This document shows positions 1-13,700 of a DNA stretch of 64,000 bases, one piece after another (positions within the stretch are counted from its first letter, which is position 1; every line of letters begins with the position of its first letter). The notes under the pieces are model-generated. The model was given only the letters and a program-made list of their open reading frames with translations. It did not search any database and was not told the DNA's origin. Origin of the DNA: Hawksworthiomyces lignivorus (Eukaryota > Ascomycota > Sordariomycetes > Ophiostomatales > Ophiostomataceae). A program made the translations under genes and the position numbers. Where the stretch lies: NCBI GenBank assembly GCA_002917075.1, contig NTMA01000010.1:372001-436000 (forward strand). Direction: 5' to 3'.

Positions 1-587
1 CTTCTTTTTCTTTTTCTTTTCGGAATGACAGCTATCGACTAATTTAGAAGTGGTGTTGTTAGGTGTTTGAGCGTGAAAAAGCAGTGCAGCATAGTTTTGT
101 GGTTTTTCTATAAATCGAAGCAGAGATCCAAAACGGGGCGGCGGGCTGATGCCAGGACGTTGCAAGACATATTTAAGCTTACGATCTGACGGACAGGGGC
201 CCTGTAAGTATTTTTTTTATGGTGGAGTTGGCTATCCATCTGTGCGCTTAGGGAGCGACCGTTTTGGTTACTGGGCAGTTGCTACGAGTACAAGCTGATA
301 CGGGGGTTGTTGTTAACTATTCACGTGACACAAGCTTTTTTATTATTTATTTTTTTAATATTTTTTTTTTAAACTGATCGATTGCGCCTGCCATTTGGCC
401 CCAATATGAGCTCCAATATGGCCCGCAGTGTGGCTCCCGTTTCTGGCTCACCGCCTTCCTGTTTCAGGAAGCCGAGATGATGACAAGGGGGCATCTCCAG
501 CTGGAGCGGAAAGTTGCACAACAACCAAAAAGCTGCCAGGAGCCAAACCTCCCACCCTAATCTGTGGCTTTTCCCTGTAGACACTCC

Positions 588-619
<32 letters not shown>

Positions 620-1016
620 GCATGACACATAGCATCATACAGTCGTCAACGATACAAAAGGCCCAACCAGCTCCCTTGCAACTGAAGACGCACCCACACG
701 CCCTGACGGTGCCGTCCGGCCTCTTGCTCCAATCGACAGTCTCGAAATAACGGAATAGACGGCATCCACTGTCGGCAACCCTGCCTTTCGCCTTCGACGG
801 AATACCTGAACGAGAACCCGTCTCCTCTGCATCACAACGTCTAGCACCCCCCTTTTTCGTAATCCTCCACGATCTCCTTCATGGGTTCAGCCGCGAATCG
901 GAATCGATCACTCCCGCTGTGACTGTCCTTGTTGCGACGGTTCTCATCACATCACACACACGCTCTTCGGGCTCTTTCCTCTTTCTCCTTTCTGTCTGGC
1001 ATAGCCCTATGCCAAT
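1..1016. other. Spacer upstream of VPS53
   Basis: No supportable gene lies here. The spacer is T-rich at 340-375 and carries a (GGTACAC)4 microsatellite at 589-616. The last 250 bases before the VPS53 start are C/T-rich, as expected for a fungal 5' leader. The short ORFs on both strands lack coding character. Confidence 0.6.
589..616. repeat. (GGTACAC)4 microsatellite
   Basis: Four perfect tandem copies of the heptamer GGTACAC start at 589, 596, 603 and 610, followed by a partial GGT. The array lies about 400 bases upstream of the VPS53 start codon. Confidence 0.9.
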
Positions 1017-2058
1017 ATGACCAGCGCCGCCATGGCCGAGCCCTCGTCTCTTGACGCAGGTACGTGGCTGCAGCAACAGTAGCAGCAGAATGATAGATCA
1101 TGGTGATGAGGATATTTTTGTTTTCCCGTCCCGTGCTGACAGCAGTTCGTTCTCGGCAGCGGATTACGACCCCGTCGGCCATCTGAATCTCCTTTTCAGC
1201 AACCCCTCTAGCGTCGGCTCCTTATCTGCCGTATCACGCCGTCTCCGATTTCGGTCAGACGAGCTCTCGTCGTCCATCGCCTCCTTGGAGGCGGCACAGG
1301 CATACGGCCCCGGATCGTCGCTGGAGCGCATGCAGTCGGCTCAGTCGGAGCTGGCATCCGTATTTGCCCGGATCGAGGATGTGCGGACGCGGGCGGTGCA
1401 GACCGAGGAGGACATCACGACGATGACGGCCGACATCAAGCGGCTGGACGGCACGAAACGCAACCTGACGGTATCGATGACGGCGCTCAAGCGGCTGCAG
1501 ATGCTGACGACGGCGTACGAGCAGCTGCGCGGGCTGGCGCGCACGCGGCAGTACCGCGACTGCGCGGGCCTGCTGCAGGCGGTGCTGCAGCTGATGCGGC
1601 ACTTCCACAGCTACCGGTCGATCGAGCAGATCGCGGTGCTGAGCCGGGGCGTGGGCGAGCTGCAGCGCGAGCTGCTGGAGCAGGTGTGCGAGGACTTTGA
1701 GATGGCGTTCGCCAAGGACGAGGTGGCGGCGCGGCGCGGCACGCTGGTCGAGGCGTGCCTGGTGATGGACGCGCTGGGCGACCAGGCGCGGGCGCGGCTG
1801 GTCACGTGGTATGTCAACACGGTGCTGCGCGAGTACCGGCAGGTGTTCCGGGGCAACGACGAGGCAGGCAGCCTAGACAACATCGGGCGGCGGTACGCGT
1901 GGTTCCGGCGCACGCTCAAGACGCACGAGGAGGAGCACGCGGCGCTGTTCCCGGCGCACTGGCACGTGGGCGAGACGCTGGCGGCGGCGTTCTGCGACGG
2001 CACGCGGGACGACTTTCGCGGCATCCTGGAGCGCAGCATGCGGCGGGCGGACGGGGCG

Positions 2059-2100
<42 letters not shown>

Positions 2101-3925
2101 AAGATCGACGTCAACCTGCTGCTGAGCTGCCTGCAGGAGACGCTGGACTTTGAGCAGGGGCTGGAGCGGCGGTTCGCGGGCGGCGGCGGCGACAAGCCGC
2201 GGGCGAGCATCGACACGCTGAGCTCGGCCGACGACCGGGCGCAGGCGTCATTCAACGGGTCGGTGTCAGTGGCCTTTGAGCCGTACCTCAGCCTGTGGGT
2301 GGACTCGCAGGACCGCCAGCTGGCGGCGCTGATCCCGCGGTACCGCGCGCAGCCGCTGGTGGCGGCCGACGACGAGTTCTCGCCCGAGAGCGTGGCGCCC
2401 TCGGCCATCGAGCTGTTCCACGTGTACAAGGTGACGCTGTCGCAGTGCGCCAAGCTGTCGACGGGCGAGCGGCTGCTGGACCTGGCGCGCATCCTGGCCA
2501 AGTACCTGGACGAGTACGCGCAGCAGGTGCTGCTCGGGGCGCTGCAGCTGCCGGCGCAGGCGGGTCAGGCGGCGGCCAAGGGTGCCGGCGGCACCAGTGC
2601 CGCCGGCGGTGGCGGCAGCGGGGGACCGGGTGCGCCCGTGCACGACATTGTCGTGGTCATGAACACGGCCGACTTCTGGCACCGCAACGCGACGCAGCTG
2701 GAGGACAGCCTCAAGAAGCGCATCGACGCCGAGTTTGCGGGCCGCGTAGACCTGTCGTCGCAGGCGGACGCGTTCCTGGGCGTGGCGGGCAGCGCAGTGC
2801 AGGCGCTGGTGCGCAAGGTGGAGGCGGACTGCGAGGGGGCGTGGCGCGAGATGCGCAACACGAGCTGGAGCCGCATGGAGGGCGTCAGCGACCACAGCTC
2901 GTACGTGACGGAGCTGACCAAGGCGGCGGAGGCGCGCGCCAAGGAGATCCTGGCCGTCGTGGCCAAACCGCAGTACGCCCGCGCCTTCTGCGACCACCTG
3001 GTCGAGTACATGGCGTCGGCGTACATCACCAACGTGGTGCAGTGCCGGCCGGTGTCCGAGGTGGCTGCGGAGCAGGTAAGGAGAAAAAACTCGAATGTGA
3101 CAAATTCAACATGGCAACAAAAAAGCTGACCCCAGATCTTTCTTCTAGATGCTCCTCGACAAGTACACGCTGACAAAGTCGTTTGAGCACCTGCTGGCGC
3201 TGCACGCGCCGTCGCAGGCGCTGACGGCGGGCGGGCACCAGAGCGCGGCGTCGGCGAGCTTCGTGAAGCGCGTCAACCACACCATGGGCCGGGTGGACCC
3301 GCTGCTCAAGACGCTGCAGGTGCAGCCGTCGCCGCCTGAGGGTCTCGTGCAGGCGTACCTGATCCACATTGCCGACCGGTCCGAGGTCAACTTCCGCAAG
3401 ATCCTCGACCTCAAGGGCGTGCGGAAGCAGGAGCAGGCCCACCTGATGGAGCTCTTTGTCATCCACCGCGACAGCCCGAGCGCCGCCGACCGCCAGCTCG
3501 TGCAGAACTCGCCGCTGCTGACGCCGCTGATGACCTCGGCCGGCCTCGGCAGCGGCAGCCTCGTCGGCATCAACGCCGCCGCCACCGCCGTCGGCCAGGG
3601 CCGCTTCGACGCCGCCAGCATCGGCGAGAAGCTGCTCAACGCGGCTCGCGACGGCGTCGACCGCCTCGGCACGGGCAATGCTGCCGGCGGCGCCGGCGCC
3701 GTCACTGGTCTCGGCCTCGGGCTCGGCATCACCACAGGCTCGGCCGCCGCTGGCGGAAGCGGTTCCCCCGGCGCCGGAGCCGGAGGCAACGGCCTCGCCG
3801 GCGAAAAGGCCACGATCAACGAGAATCTCAAGAACATTGGCAAGTTCTTCCGCCGCGACATCGGCGGCCTCGGCGTGCGGTTCGGCAAGCGCGACATCAC
3901 CCCGACGGGGCAGAACGACGACTAA
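1017..3925 (+). CDS. VPS53: VPS53, GARP complex subunit
   Basis: Predicted subunit of the GARP tethering complex, which captures endosome-derived vesicles at the trans-Golgi network. Three exons (1017-1059, 1160-3075, 3149-3925) give 911 residues. After the first junction the protein reads ADYDPVGHLNLLFSNPSS, the typical Vps53 N-terminus. A coiled-coil N-terminal half follows (LASVFARIEDVRTRAVQTEE). The C-terminal half has the conserved stretch around YASAYITNVVQCRPVSEVAAEQ-like sequence, continuing into LLDKYTLTKSFEHLLALH across intron 2. The ATG at 1017 is used; an in-frame ATG at 1032 in a stronger context (gccgccATGG) is an equally possible start. A (GGC)14 run encodes 14 consecutive glycines, and the last 130 residues are Gly/Ala-rich low complexity, both poorly conserved in the family. 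Codons end mostly in G until about 3.5 kb, then mostly in C. Identification is by sequence recognition and is confident. Confidence 0.9.
2059..2100 (+). repeat. (GGC)14 trinucleotide run in VPS53
   Basis: Fourteen perfect GGC codons encode polyglycine inside VPS53 exon 2. The length is likely to vary between strains because the unit is a pure trinucleotide. Confidence 0.95.
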
Positions 3926-5111
3926 AGTGGCAGCGGAGGTTCGCTGGCTCGAGGGAGCTAAATCATTGATCTCTCTGCCTATCAAAAATTACAGGCAGCA
4001 GGCGCTCTACTTGGATTAGAAACATCTCTATCCGATCCAGGCTGGGATGTAGTTATATCGGTGGCGTTTTCAGTTTTCAGACATATATAGTAGGATACCG
4101 CCATAGCGACATTTTCTTGTACTTATTTTTTCTTACATAGCCTACGATGGGTTAGATGGCCGCAAGGAAACAAAACAAAATAGATATTGGGTTTCATGGT
4201 ATCTATTAGCCATTTGCGTGTATTCTATATGGAACCCTCCTGCAGCAGAAACCGCTATATGCTGTAGCCATACAAGATTACAGTGGGACTGCAATGGAAA
4301 TCGGGATCACAATACGTGGTAGTGACCGAGTGCTTAGCTGTCTCTTCCCTGCGACCTACTTTTTCTTCGAGCCTGCTGGCCGGTCGGTAGTCTGGACGCA
4401 TGCCCACTTCGTTTTATCCACTGCAGTATAAGCCTAGTCATACTTCCTTCTACATACAGCCCTCAAAATAGCTCTGCAGTAGTCTAGGTCTATTCCAGAG
4501 GCTCTACAGAACCCCTGCTGCAGTGTGGCACCATATACTCCGAGGTAAACAGGAGACACACTCCCACTGCTCAACCCAAGAGGAAGAATGTCGTTGACTG
4601 AAATTCACGTGCAAATGAGTAATCCGCAAGCGCCAAAGCGAAGGGCGGTGAGATCGCCAAAGCTGGTACAAGTGGAACAAACTTTTACCGATACCGATCG
4701 TGCTTCCACTCTGAGGAGCTTTGCCCCACGTTCAAACGAAAAACAAAAAAAAAAAAAAAAAAAAAAAGTTGAGCTAGGGAAAAAAAATCGACGGCATTAA
4801 AAAAAAAAAAGAGGAAAAAAAAAATAGAAAAAAGACGAGCCCGCCAAAAAAAAGAGACTGTAAGAGAAGAAGAAAAAGAGGGCGAAAAAAAAAAAGAAGA
4901 GAAGAGAGAGATCCCTTGCCCGCCAATCCAACCACCCCATCCCGCAAAAAACCTTTCCCTCTTCCCAATCCCACCCCCCAATCCAAAGTCCTCCTCATAA
5001 CTTTTTCTCTTCCCTTCCCTTCCTTCTTTCTTACTCGTACATCTTCTCTCCCTCTCTCATCATCTCTTTCTTGTCCTCCCTCCCCTTCAATTCCTCATAT
5101 CCTCTTTCAAA
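3926..5111. other. Spacer and promoter between VPS53 and SSB
   Basis: No gene recognised. The spacer holds an A-rich stretch (about 4741-4900, including an A-run of more than 20) and then a C/T-rich leader (about 4910-5110) immediately before the SSB start. A pyrimidine-rich leader is usual for highly expressed fungal genes. Confidence 0.6.
4910..5111 (+). promoter_or_regulatory. Pyrimidine-rich leader of SSB
   Basis: About 200 bases made almost entirely of C and T, with repeated TTCCC/CTCTC motifs, lead directly into the ATG at 5112. By analogy with strongly expressed ascomycete genes this is probably the transcription-start and 5' UTR region. No TATA or heat-shock element could be defined with confidence. 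Confidence 0.45.
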
Positions 5112-7470
<2,359 letters not shown>

Positions 7471-8298
7471 GAGGTGCAATGACTTTCTATAGGGGGAGGT
7501 GTGAGAGGGGGGACGAAGACGGGAGTTCGGGATGATGTGCGGCGCTGTTCCTTTTGCGGTGGCAGCCCAGATCTTCTTTTTATCTCTTTTTTTTTTTTTT
7601 TTTTGAAAGACAAAAATGCGAAGGCTTGTTTTTGTATCGGAAAGCATCCAAGGATGGCAGGGAAAAAAGAAACCTGAAGAGTGTATGTCGGAATTTGTAT
7701 GTCGGCGGTTCTGGGTTTTGCCTTTGTTCTTTTTTCTCTTGTCGGTCTATATTGTCCTTTTGTTTTTGCTTTCTCGACAAAGCCGGAAAAAAAAAAAGAA
7801 GAAAGCTACCAAGAAGCAACAAAAAGTTTTAACTCACGCTCTTTATTCTCCTCTTTTTGTAAGAAAAGAAAATCACCGCCTCTTTAATACCTGGCCGGAC
7901 TTAGACTGGATCGATATCACAGGAGGAAAGTCGGAAGGGAAAGAAAAAGAAAGAAAAAGGAAGAATATAGAATGATTTATGTTTTGGAAATTCAAAAAAA
8001 CCTCACAAAATTAAATCTTGTTCCAACGTATATCAAGTCCGCAAGTACAAAGAGCAAAGGGAGGCACGAGAGTTACTTGGGCTACTTCTTGGGCAGTGTA
8101 TTATCAGACACTACATTTGATTTTATATGTTGTCTGGTTTGCACAGATGAGGGAAAGTTCGTTCTCACATGTAGTACAATTTCAGAATGGAATTAGAGAA
8201 GACCACAGCAGCGTGGTTTGGATACAAAGCAGCAGTCAGTGCTGATAACCCTTCTCCCCTTCCTTCCTCTTCTTCCTCTCGGCCGGCTCGCTGCGCCT
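7471..8298. other. Convergent 3' spacer SSB / AA9
   Basis: The spacer separates the 3' ends of two convergent genes. It is A/T-rich with T-runs (7580-7604) and A-runs (7786-7800), compatible with 3' UTRs and polyadenylation regions for both. No coding signal. Confidence 0.6.
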
Positions 8299-9210
8299 CT
8301 AGCACTTGAGCGGGTCCGGGCCGGGCGGGCGGTAGTCCGTGGGCACGGGGTAGTAGATGTTGACGACCAGGCCCTTATCGCTGGGCTTGTACGCGCCGGG
8401 GATGGACTCCAGCTGCGTCGGAATCGAGCCGCTGCCGCCGGACACGGTCAGCTGCGCGCACGAGATGTACAGCTGCGCGCCGCCCACGGCGCTGGCGCTG
8501 TGCAGGCCGATGTGCTCGACGCGGAGCAGGTAGTCGCCGCTGGGGATGCACTTGGGGATGGTGACGTCCAGGACGGATTTTCCTGGCAGAGGAGAGAGTA
8601 GCGTCAGCCGGCAAGAAAAGAGTGAACAAAAGGGAAGAAAGAGAAAACAAAAAAAAAAAAAAAAAAAAAGAGAAAAGAGGTTGAGAAATTTCCTTAGAAA
8701 GTACCCACCTTGAGAAGGCCACTTCAGACCGGCTGCGACGGTCGGGTAGTCTTGGTAGATCTTAAACCACACGGGGCCCTCGCCCGTCATGGTGGCGGCG
8801 GTCTCGCCCTCGGGGGCCTTGGCCATCCAGAAGGAGAGCGGGCCCGGGTGGGTGACGGACGCGGTCGCGACGTAGCTTATGGTTTCGCCCGCGGTAACGT
8901 TCATCGTCTGGGCGCCCTCGTTGCCGGGAGCCAGCTGGTAACAGGTCATGGCCTTGGACGTGACGTCGGTGACGGGGCCATTGCTCTGGAAGTTGGTGGT
9001 CTTGCGGACGTTGACCCAGTCGCCCGTGCGGACACCGCCGATGATGGTGTTCTTGAAGACATCTATGCCGGGAGAGTTAGGAGTGTCGAAGAATTTGCAC
9101 AAGTAAACAGGCCGTAGTTTGTAAAATAGGGAGAAGGTGAAGTAGAGAGACTTACAGTGAGCATCCACGACGGCGGACGTCAGGAGGAGGAGGGCCGCAG
9201 TGGCCTTCAT
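8299..9210 (-). CDS. AA9 lytic polysaccharide monooxygenase
   Basis: Secreted copper-dependent enzyme predicted to cleave cellulose or related beta-glucans oxidatively. Exons on the minus strand are 9210-9156, 9062-8709 and 8582-8299, giving 230 residues. A signal peptide (MKATAALLLLTSAVVDA) precedes His18, which becomes the N-terminal copper-ligand histidine after cleavage; the mature start is HYVFKNTIIGG. The second ligand lies in THPGPLSFWMAKAP, and the axial Gln/Tyr in GAQLYISCAQL. Cysteines in TCYQL and ISCAQL fit the conserved disulfide. There is no cellulose-binding module or GPI-type tail, so this is a catalytic-domain-only AA9. Intron 1 splits the codon directly after the catalytic His. 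Intron 2 (8583-8708) contains a long T-run on the coding strand. It sits alone among housekeeping genes. Substrate and regioselectivity cannot be read from sequence. Confidence 0.9.
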   Translation of the reverse strand: MKATAALLLLTSAVVDAHCKSLYFTFSLFYKLRPVYLCKFFDTPNSPGIDVFKNTIIGGVRTGDWVNVRKTTNFQSNGPVTDVTSKAMTCYQLAPGNEGAQTMNVTAGETISYVATASVTHPGPLSFWMAKAPEGETAATMTGEGPVWFKIYQDYPTVAAGLKWPSQGGYFLRKFLNLFSLFFFFFFCFLFLPFCSLFSCRLTLLSPLPGKSVLDVTIPKCIPSGDYLLRVEHIGLHSASAVGGAQLYISCAQLTVSGGSGSIPTQLESIPGAYKPSDKGLVVNIYYPVPTDYRPPGPDPLKC

Positions 9211-10734
9211 GTTGACAGTGATCCCTTTTGTTGTCGATAGATCTTATTTCTAAATACAACAAAGAATAGAGAAAGAGAAGAGCAGAAACTGTCAAACACA
9301 AAAAAGAAAAGAAAGAAAATGAGGATAAATGGCAACAGAAGTCAGCCACGATGAGCGGGTGAGCAACTTATACAATGGCCGCTTTCATTTACATTTTATT
9401 CTCCTAACTTCCTCTTGGCCGACTTAAAAAACAAACAGGGCAATATCCATGCCATAACGCAGAAAAGTACAGGGAGGCGACTTGGTTAACGTGTGCGCGT
9501 AATTTGTAGCGTGGGCATAGATTAAAAAGAGAGCACCCGGGGACAGTCTTCCTGACTCTTTTTTTCAAAATACGGGTGCTTCCCCACAAGGAAGGGAAAA
9601 GAGCCATGCGCCGTATATCCAGGCGTATATACAAGATAAATAAAGATTTGCATATTATAGGTGCCGGGCGCTCTTATACGGCGCGCAGGAAAAACCGGCA
9701 TATAGATGGGCCCCCCAAGAGAATAGGAGACAAAAGGGGTAACTAACAAATGCAATACTATCGCCGGCTAAACTCAAAGGCGGCCATGAAAGTCCACAGA
9801 CCACGCTCCATTCCAGTATCTTCTGGTCTTGCGTAGAGACAAGGAGGAAATAGAATCAGAAAGCACGAAGAAGAATGACTGTGTTTGTTCTATTAATGTC
9901 TTCCATGTAAAGCATCCGCATCCACCGCATTGCCTCTCTAGGCTGGCCTTGTCTTTTTGCGGCCTCTTCGTCGTGTCCGATAATCCCTTTTCTCCCCAAA
10001 GCTAAAAACTGGTATATCCGGGGTAAAGGACGATGCCATCGGTAGGGCCAGAGTGATATTGAGAATGTTCGATATGAGGTTGAGAGAATAATAATCAAAA
10101 TGCATCTCGGAATTCGGAATTGTGCCAATATATTACCGCTCAGCACCAAGCCAGCCATCTTCCTTTTCCAGTTCAGTTGTAAGTATTTGTCTCCCGTTTT
10201 GGAGCATGTCTAGGATATGTATTATGGTTTATTGTAACTTTACTTGATCCCTAATATCCTGGGGACGAGGACATATCTCTTTCACGAATGGTATCATGAT
10301 GTGCAAGGACTTCGCTATGTTATCTCAAAACTCCAAACCTCCCGATGTTGTACAACGCACTCTTCTTTTTTTGTGTTTGTGTCACCACACACTGCCCTAA
10401 ACTTTGGTCTATCCTTATTCGATAATAAAATAGCTGGGCAGCAAAAGGCGCTGCAGAGACATACAAAAAGGACCAGAAACAGAAAAGGGCACAAAGAAAG
10501 AAACAAAAAAAAGAATTTGTGACGCCTCTATAAAACGCCCTAGCTAATTATACATTCTGCCAACTTTTTCTTCGCGGCCGCCCGTTTTCTAACCATCCCT
10601 AGCTATATCACTGTCTTTTTTTATTTTCAAATATCTTCTTCCAAAGAAAAAAAACAAATACCTGCCCATCTTGCGCGCTGCCCCCGCTTCCCCTTTTATC
10701 CTATCTCCCAGCCCTGCCTAGCCAGTCTCCTAGT
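9211..10734. other. Spacer between SPT5 3' end and AA9 5' end
   Basis: The spacer contains the AA9 promoter (minus strand) and the SPT5 3' region. It is AT-rich with short, non-conserved ORFs (the largest about 100 codons near 9856-10158). No gene, tRNA or repeat recognised. Confidence 0.55.
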
Positions 10735-13700
10735 CTAGTCGTCGTCCGTATACCGCGGCCCGCTGGCCGCCGGCGTCTCGGGTGCGCCACCATAGGCTGC
10801 AGGTGTCGGAGCGCCGTAGTAGCCGCCGCCGGCCGCAGGCGTGGGCGCGCCGGCAGCGGGCGTGGGCGCAGAGTCGGCGCCCCAACCGCCCTGCCAGGCG
10901 GCACCGGGGGTGGGCGCGCCGAGGCCGGCGCCTGGAGTCGGCGCGCTGTAGTTGGCGCCTGGGGTAGGGGCGTTGAGGGCGGCGGGTGTGGGGGCGCTGA
11001 GGCCGGCGCCCGGAGTGGGGGCGTCAAAGGCCTGGGCGGCGGCGTCGCTGGCGCCCGGCGTGTAGCCCCAGCCCTCGTTGCCGCTGGTGCCGGGGGTGGG
11101 CGCGGAGACGCCGTAGGCGGGCGTCTTGGAGCCGGAGCCCCAGGCGTCGCTGCCGCTGCTTCCACCGCCTCCGCTGCCGCCGCCGCCGCCGCCCCAGGCC
11201 GGCGTCTTGGACCCGTGGCCGAACCCGTCGTAGGCGGGCGTCTTGGCGCCCGAGTTCCAGGCCGGCGTCCGCGAGCCTGAGCCGTACGCCGTGCGGCTGC
11301 CGTCGTAGGGGTTGACGGTGCGCGAGCCGTCGGCGGCCCACGCCGGCGTGCGCGCGCCGGCTGCGTCGTTTCGGTTCCACGCAGGCGTGTGTGCGCTCGC
11401 TGAAAAAGGGGTTAGTTAGCTTGACACCCAAACAAAAAAAAAAAAAAGAAAAGACAAAAAAAAAAAAATACGTACACTTGGCCAGCCCCCAGGCCGGCGT
11501 CCGGTCGCCGCCGCCGTGCGCGCCCTGCGGCGTGCGCCCACCGCCCTCCCATGCAGGTGGGGCCATGCCGCGGTCGCCGCCGCGGTCGCCACCGCCGAAT
11601 CCTCCGCGTCCGCCGCCGCCGCCACGGCCACCCCCGCCGCCGCCGCGGCTGTTGATGTCGATGATGCGCCCTGTGGTCTTGTCCTTGAAGATCAGGTCGG
11701 CCTTGGGCACGGTGATGATCTTGTTCTTGGTGTGCAGCTCGACGCGGGCGTGGGCGTCGGTGGTGTCCTTGACGATGCCCAGCAGGCCCTTGTAGCCGCC
11801 GCGGCGGATGGTGACGGTCTGGCCCAGGGCGCGGTCGCGGCCGAAGACGCGCTGCGGCGCCTGCATGTTGCTGTTGTTGCCGTTGCCGTTCGCGCCGCCC
11901 GGGTTGCGCTTGAGCGCCGGGTTCATGGTGCTCAGGTCCGGCCCGCCGCCGCCAGCAGCGCCGCCGCTGCCGCTGACGCGGCCGCCCTTGGCGGCGATGG
12001 TGGTGACGTTGCTGGCGCGCGTGACAAAGACGCCGGCGTTCTCGGTGGTCGCGTTGCTGTGCAAGAAGATGTAGGAGCGGTGGATGTGGATGATCTTGCC
12101 CTGGCGCTGCTGGGCGCCCGACTCCTTGACGACGTCATCGAGGCGGATCTCGGAGCCGTTGCGGTCGGCGGCGACGGCCATCTTGTTCTTGGGCAGGCGG
12201 TTGCTGATCTGCGAGGGCATGACCTGGCGGACGTCGCCGTGCTGGTCGAGGACGACGAGCGACTCGCGGTCGATCTTGACCACGCAGCCGACGGTGGACA
12301 GGTCGAGCTGGACGAGGTCGAGCAGCGAGTACTGGCCCAGCGAGCCCTGGCCGGCGGTGTCGCTGGCCTCGCGCAGGTCCTTGCTGAAGACGGTGATCTC
12401 GCTGTTGCTCTGGTCGGTCAGCAGGGTGACGCGGTCCTCGTCGATCTTGACGACCATGCCGACGTCGTCGCGGTAGCGGCCGCCGATGACCTTGACGTGG
12501 TCGCCGAGGCGGAAGCGCTTGCGCAGGCCCTTTGTGGGCGCCTCGATGGTCTTGCCGCGCAGCTCGCCCTCGGCCACGTCGATGGTGACAATGTCGCCGA
12601 CGATGGTGACGGCCTTGCCGACGACGCCCTTCTGCTCGCCCTCGTAGACCTCGACGATGTCGCCCGGCACGTAGGTGACACTGGCGTTGCTGTCCTTGAG
12701 GCTGGCGGCCAGGGCCTTGAGGTCGAGGTTCTCGGTGCCGTCCTCGGCGCCCAGCACGAACTTGGTGATCTCCTCCAGCGCGGGGTTGACGTCCTTGACG
12801 ACGAGCTGCTGCAGCTTGATGTCCTTGACCAGGAAGCCGTTCTCAAAGTAGTCGCCGTTGTAGGTCCAGGTATTGGGCTGGGCGTGGGCCATAATGTTCT
12901 TGGGCCCGCGCTTGCGCGCCTCGACCTCGCTGAAGAGGCGCTGCGGCGGCCGCGGGCCGGGCACGCCCGGCGGGCGGCGCATCTTGGCGCCGGGCGGCAG
13001 GTTCGACGCAATCGACTCGTCGCGCACGCCGTAGTCGAGGCGCGGGATGAAGCGCACGCGGGCCTCGAGGCCGTTCTCGGTGACGTCGAGGACCTGGGCC
13101 AGGTCGCCGCTGTACTTGAGGGGCCGGCGCAGGCGCACGTAGGCGCCCGGCTCGAGGGTGGGGGTCTTGGTGACGCGGAACAGGTCGGGCATGTCCTTGA
13201 TCTCGACCAGGATCAGGTTGTTGCGCGGGTAGACGTTGAGCATGCCGTCGAGGGCGGTCATGATGTCGGTCTGGCGCAGGGCCTCGACGTAGACGTAGCC
13301 CTTCATGACGGAGTTGGGCCCGCCGCGCTCAAAGGCGGCGGTGATGCCGAGCTCGTCCTTGGTGCCCAGGCGCTCCTCGACGCGCTTCATGATGGAGAAG
13401 ACGACCTCGGCCTCCTTGCCCTCCTTGCAGCGCACGGCCCAGATGCTGGGGTCCTCGACGCTGGGCAGCAGCAGGCGGCGCGGCACGACGGCGGAGTCGC
13501 CCAGCCCCTTGACCGGGCGGCGGTTGCCGTAGCGCTGGCGCAGGATCTCGGCCTGCTTCTCGGCGTCGAGGCTCTGCTCCATCTCGCGGCGGCGGTCCAG
13601 CTCACGGTGGCGGCGGTCGTCGTTGAGGTGGCTGCTCTCCTCGATGTCGTCTGGGTGGGCGTTGTCGATAAAGTCCTCGATCTCCTCGCCGTCCTTCTCC

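Noticed and set aside
10701..11399. Reading the minus-strand SPT5 frame through the intron at 11400-11475
   Set aside because: It gives a basic, repeat-free C-terminus; splicing restores the TPAW/APTPGA repeats and the final stop at 10735.
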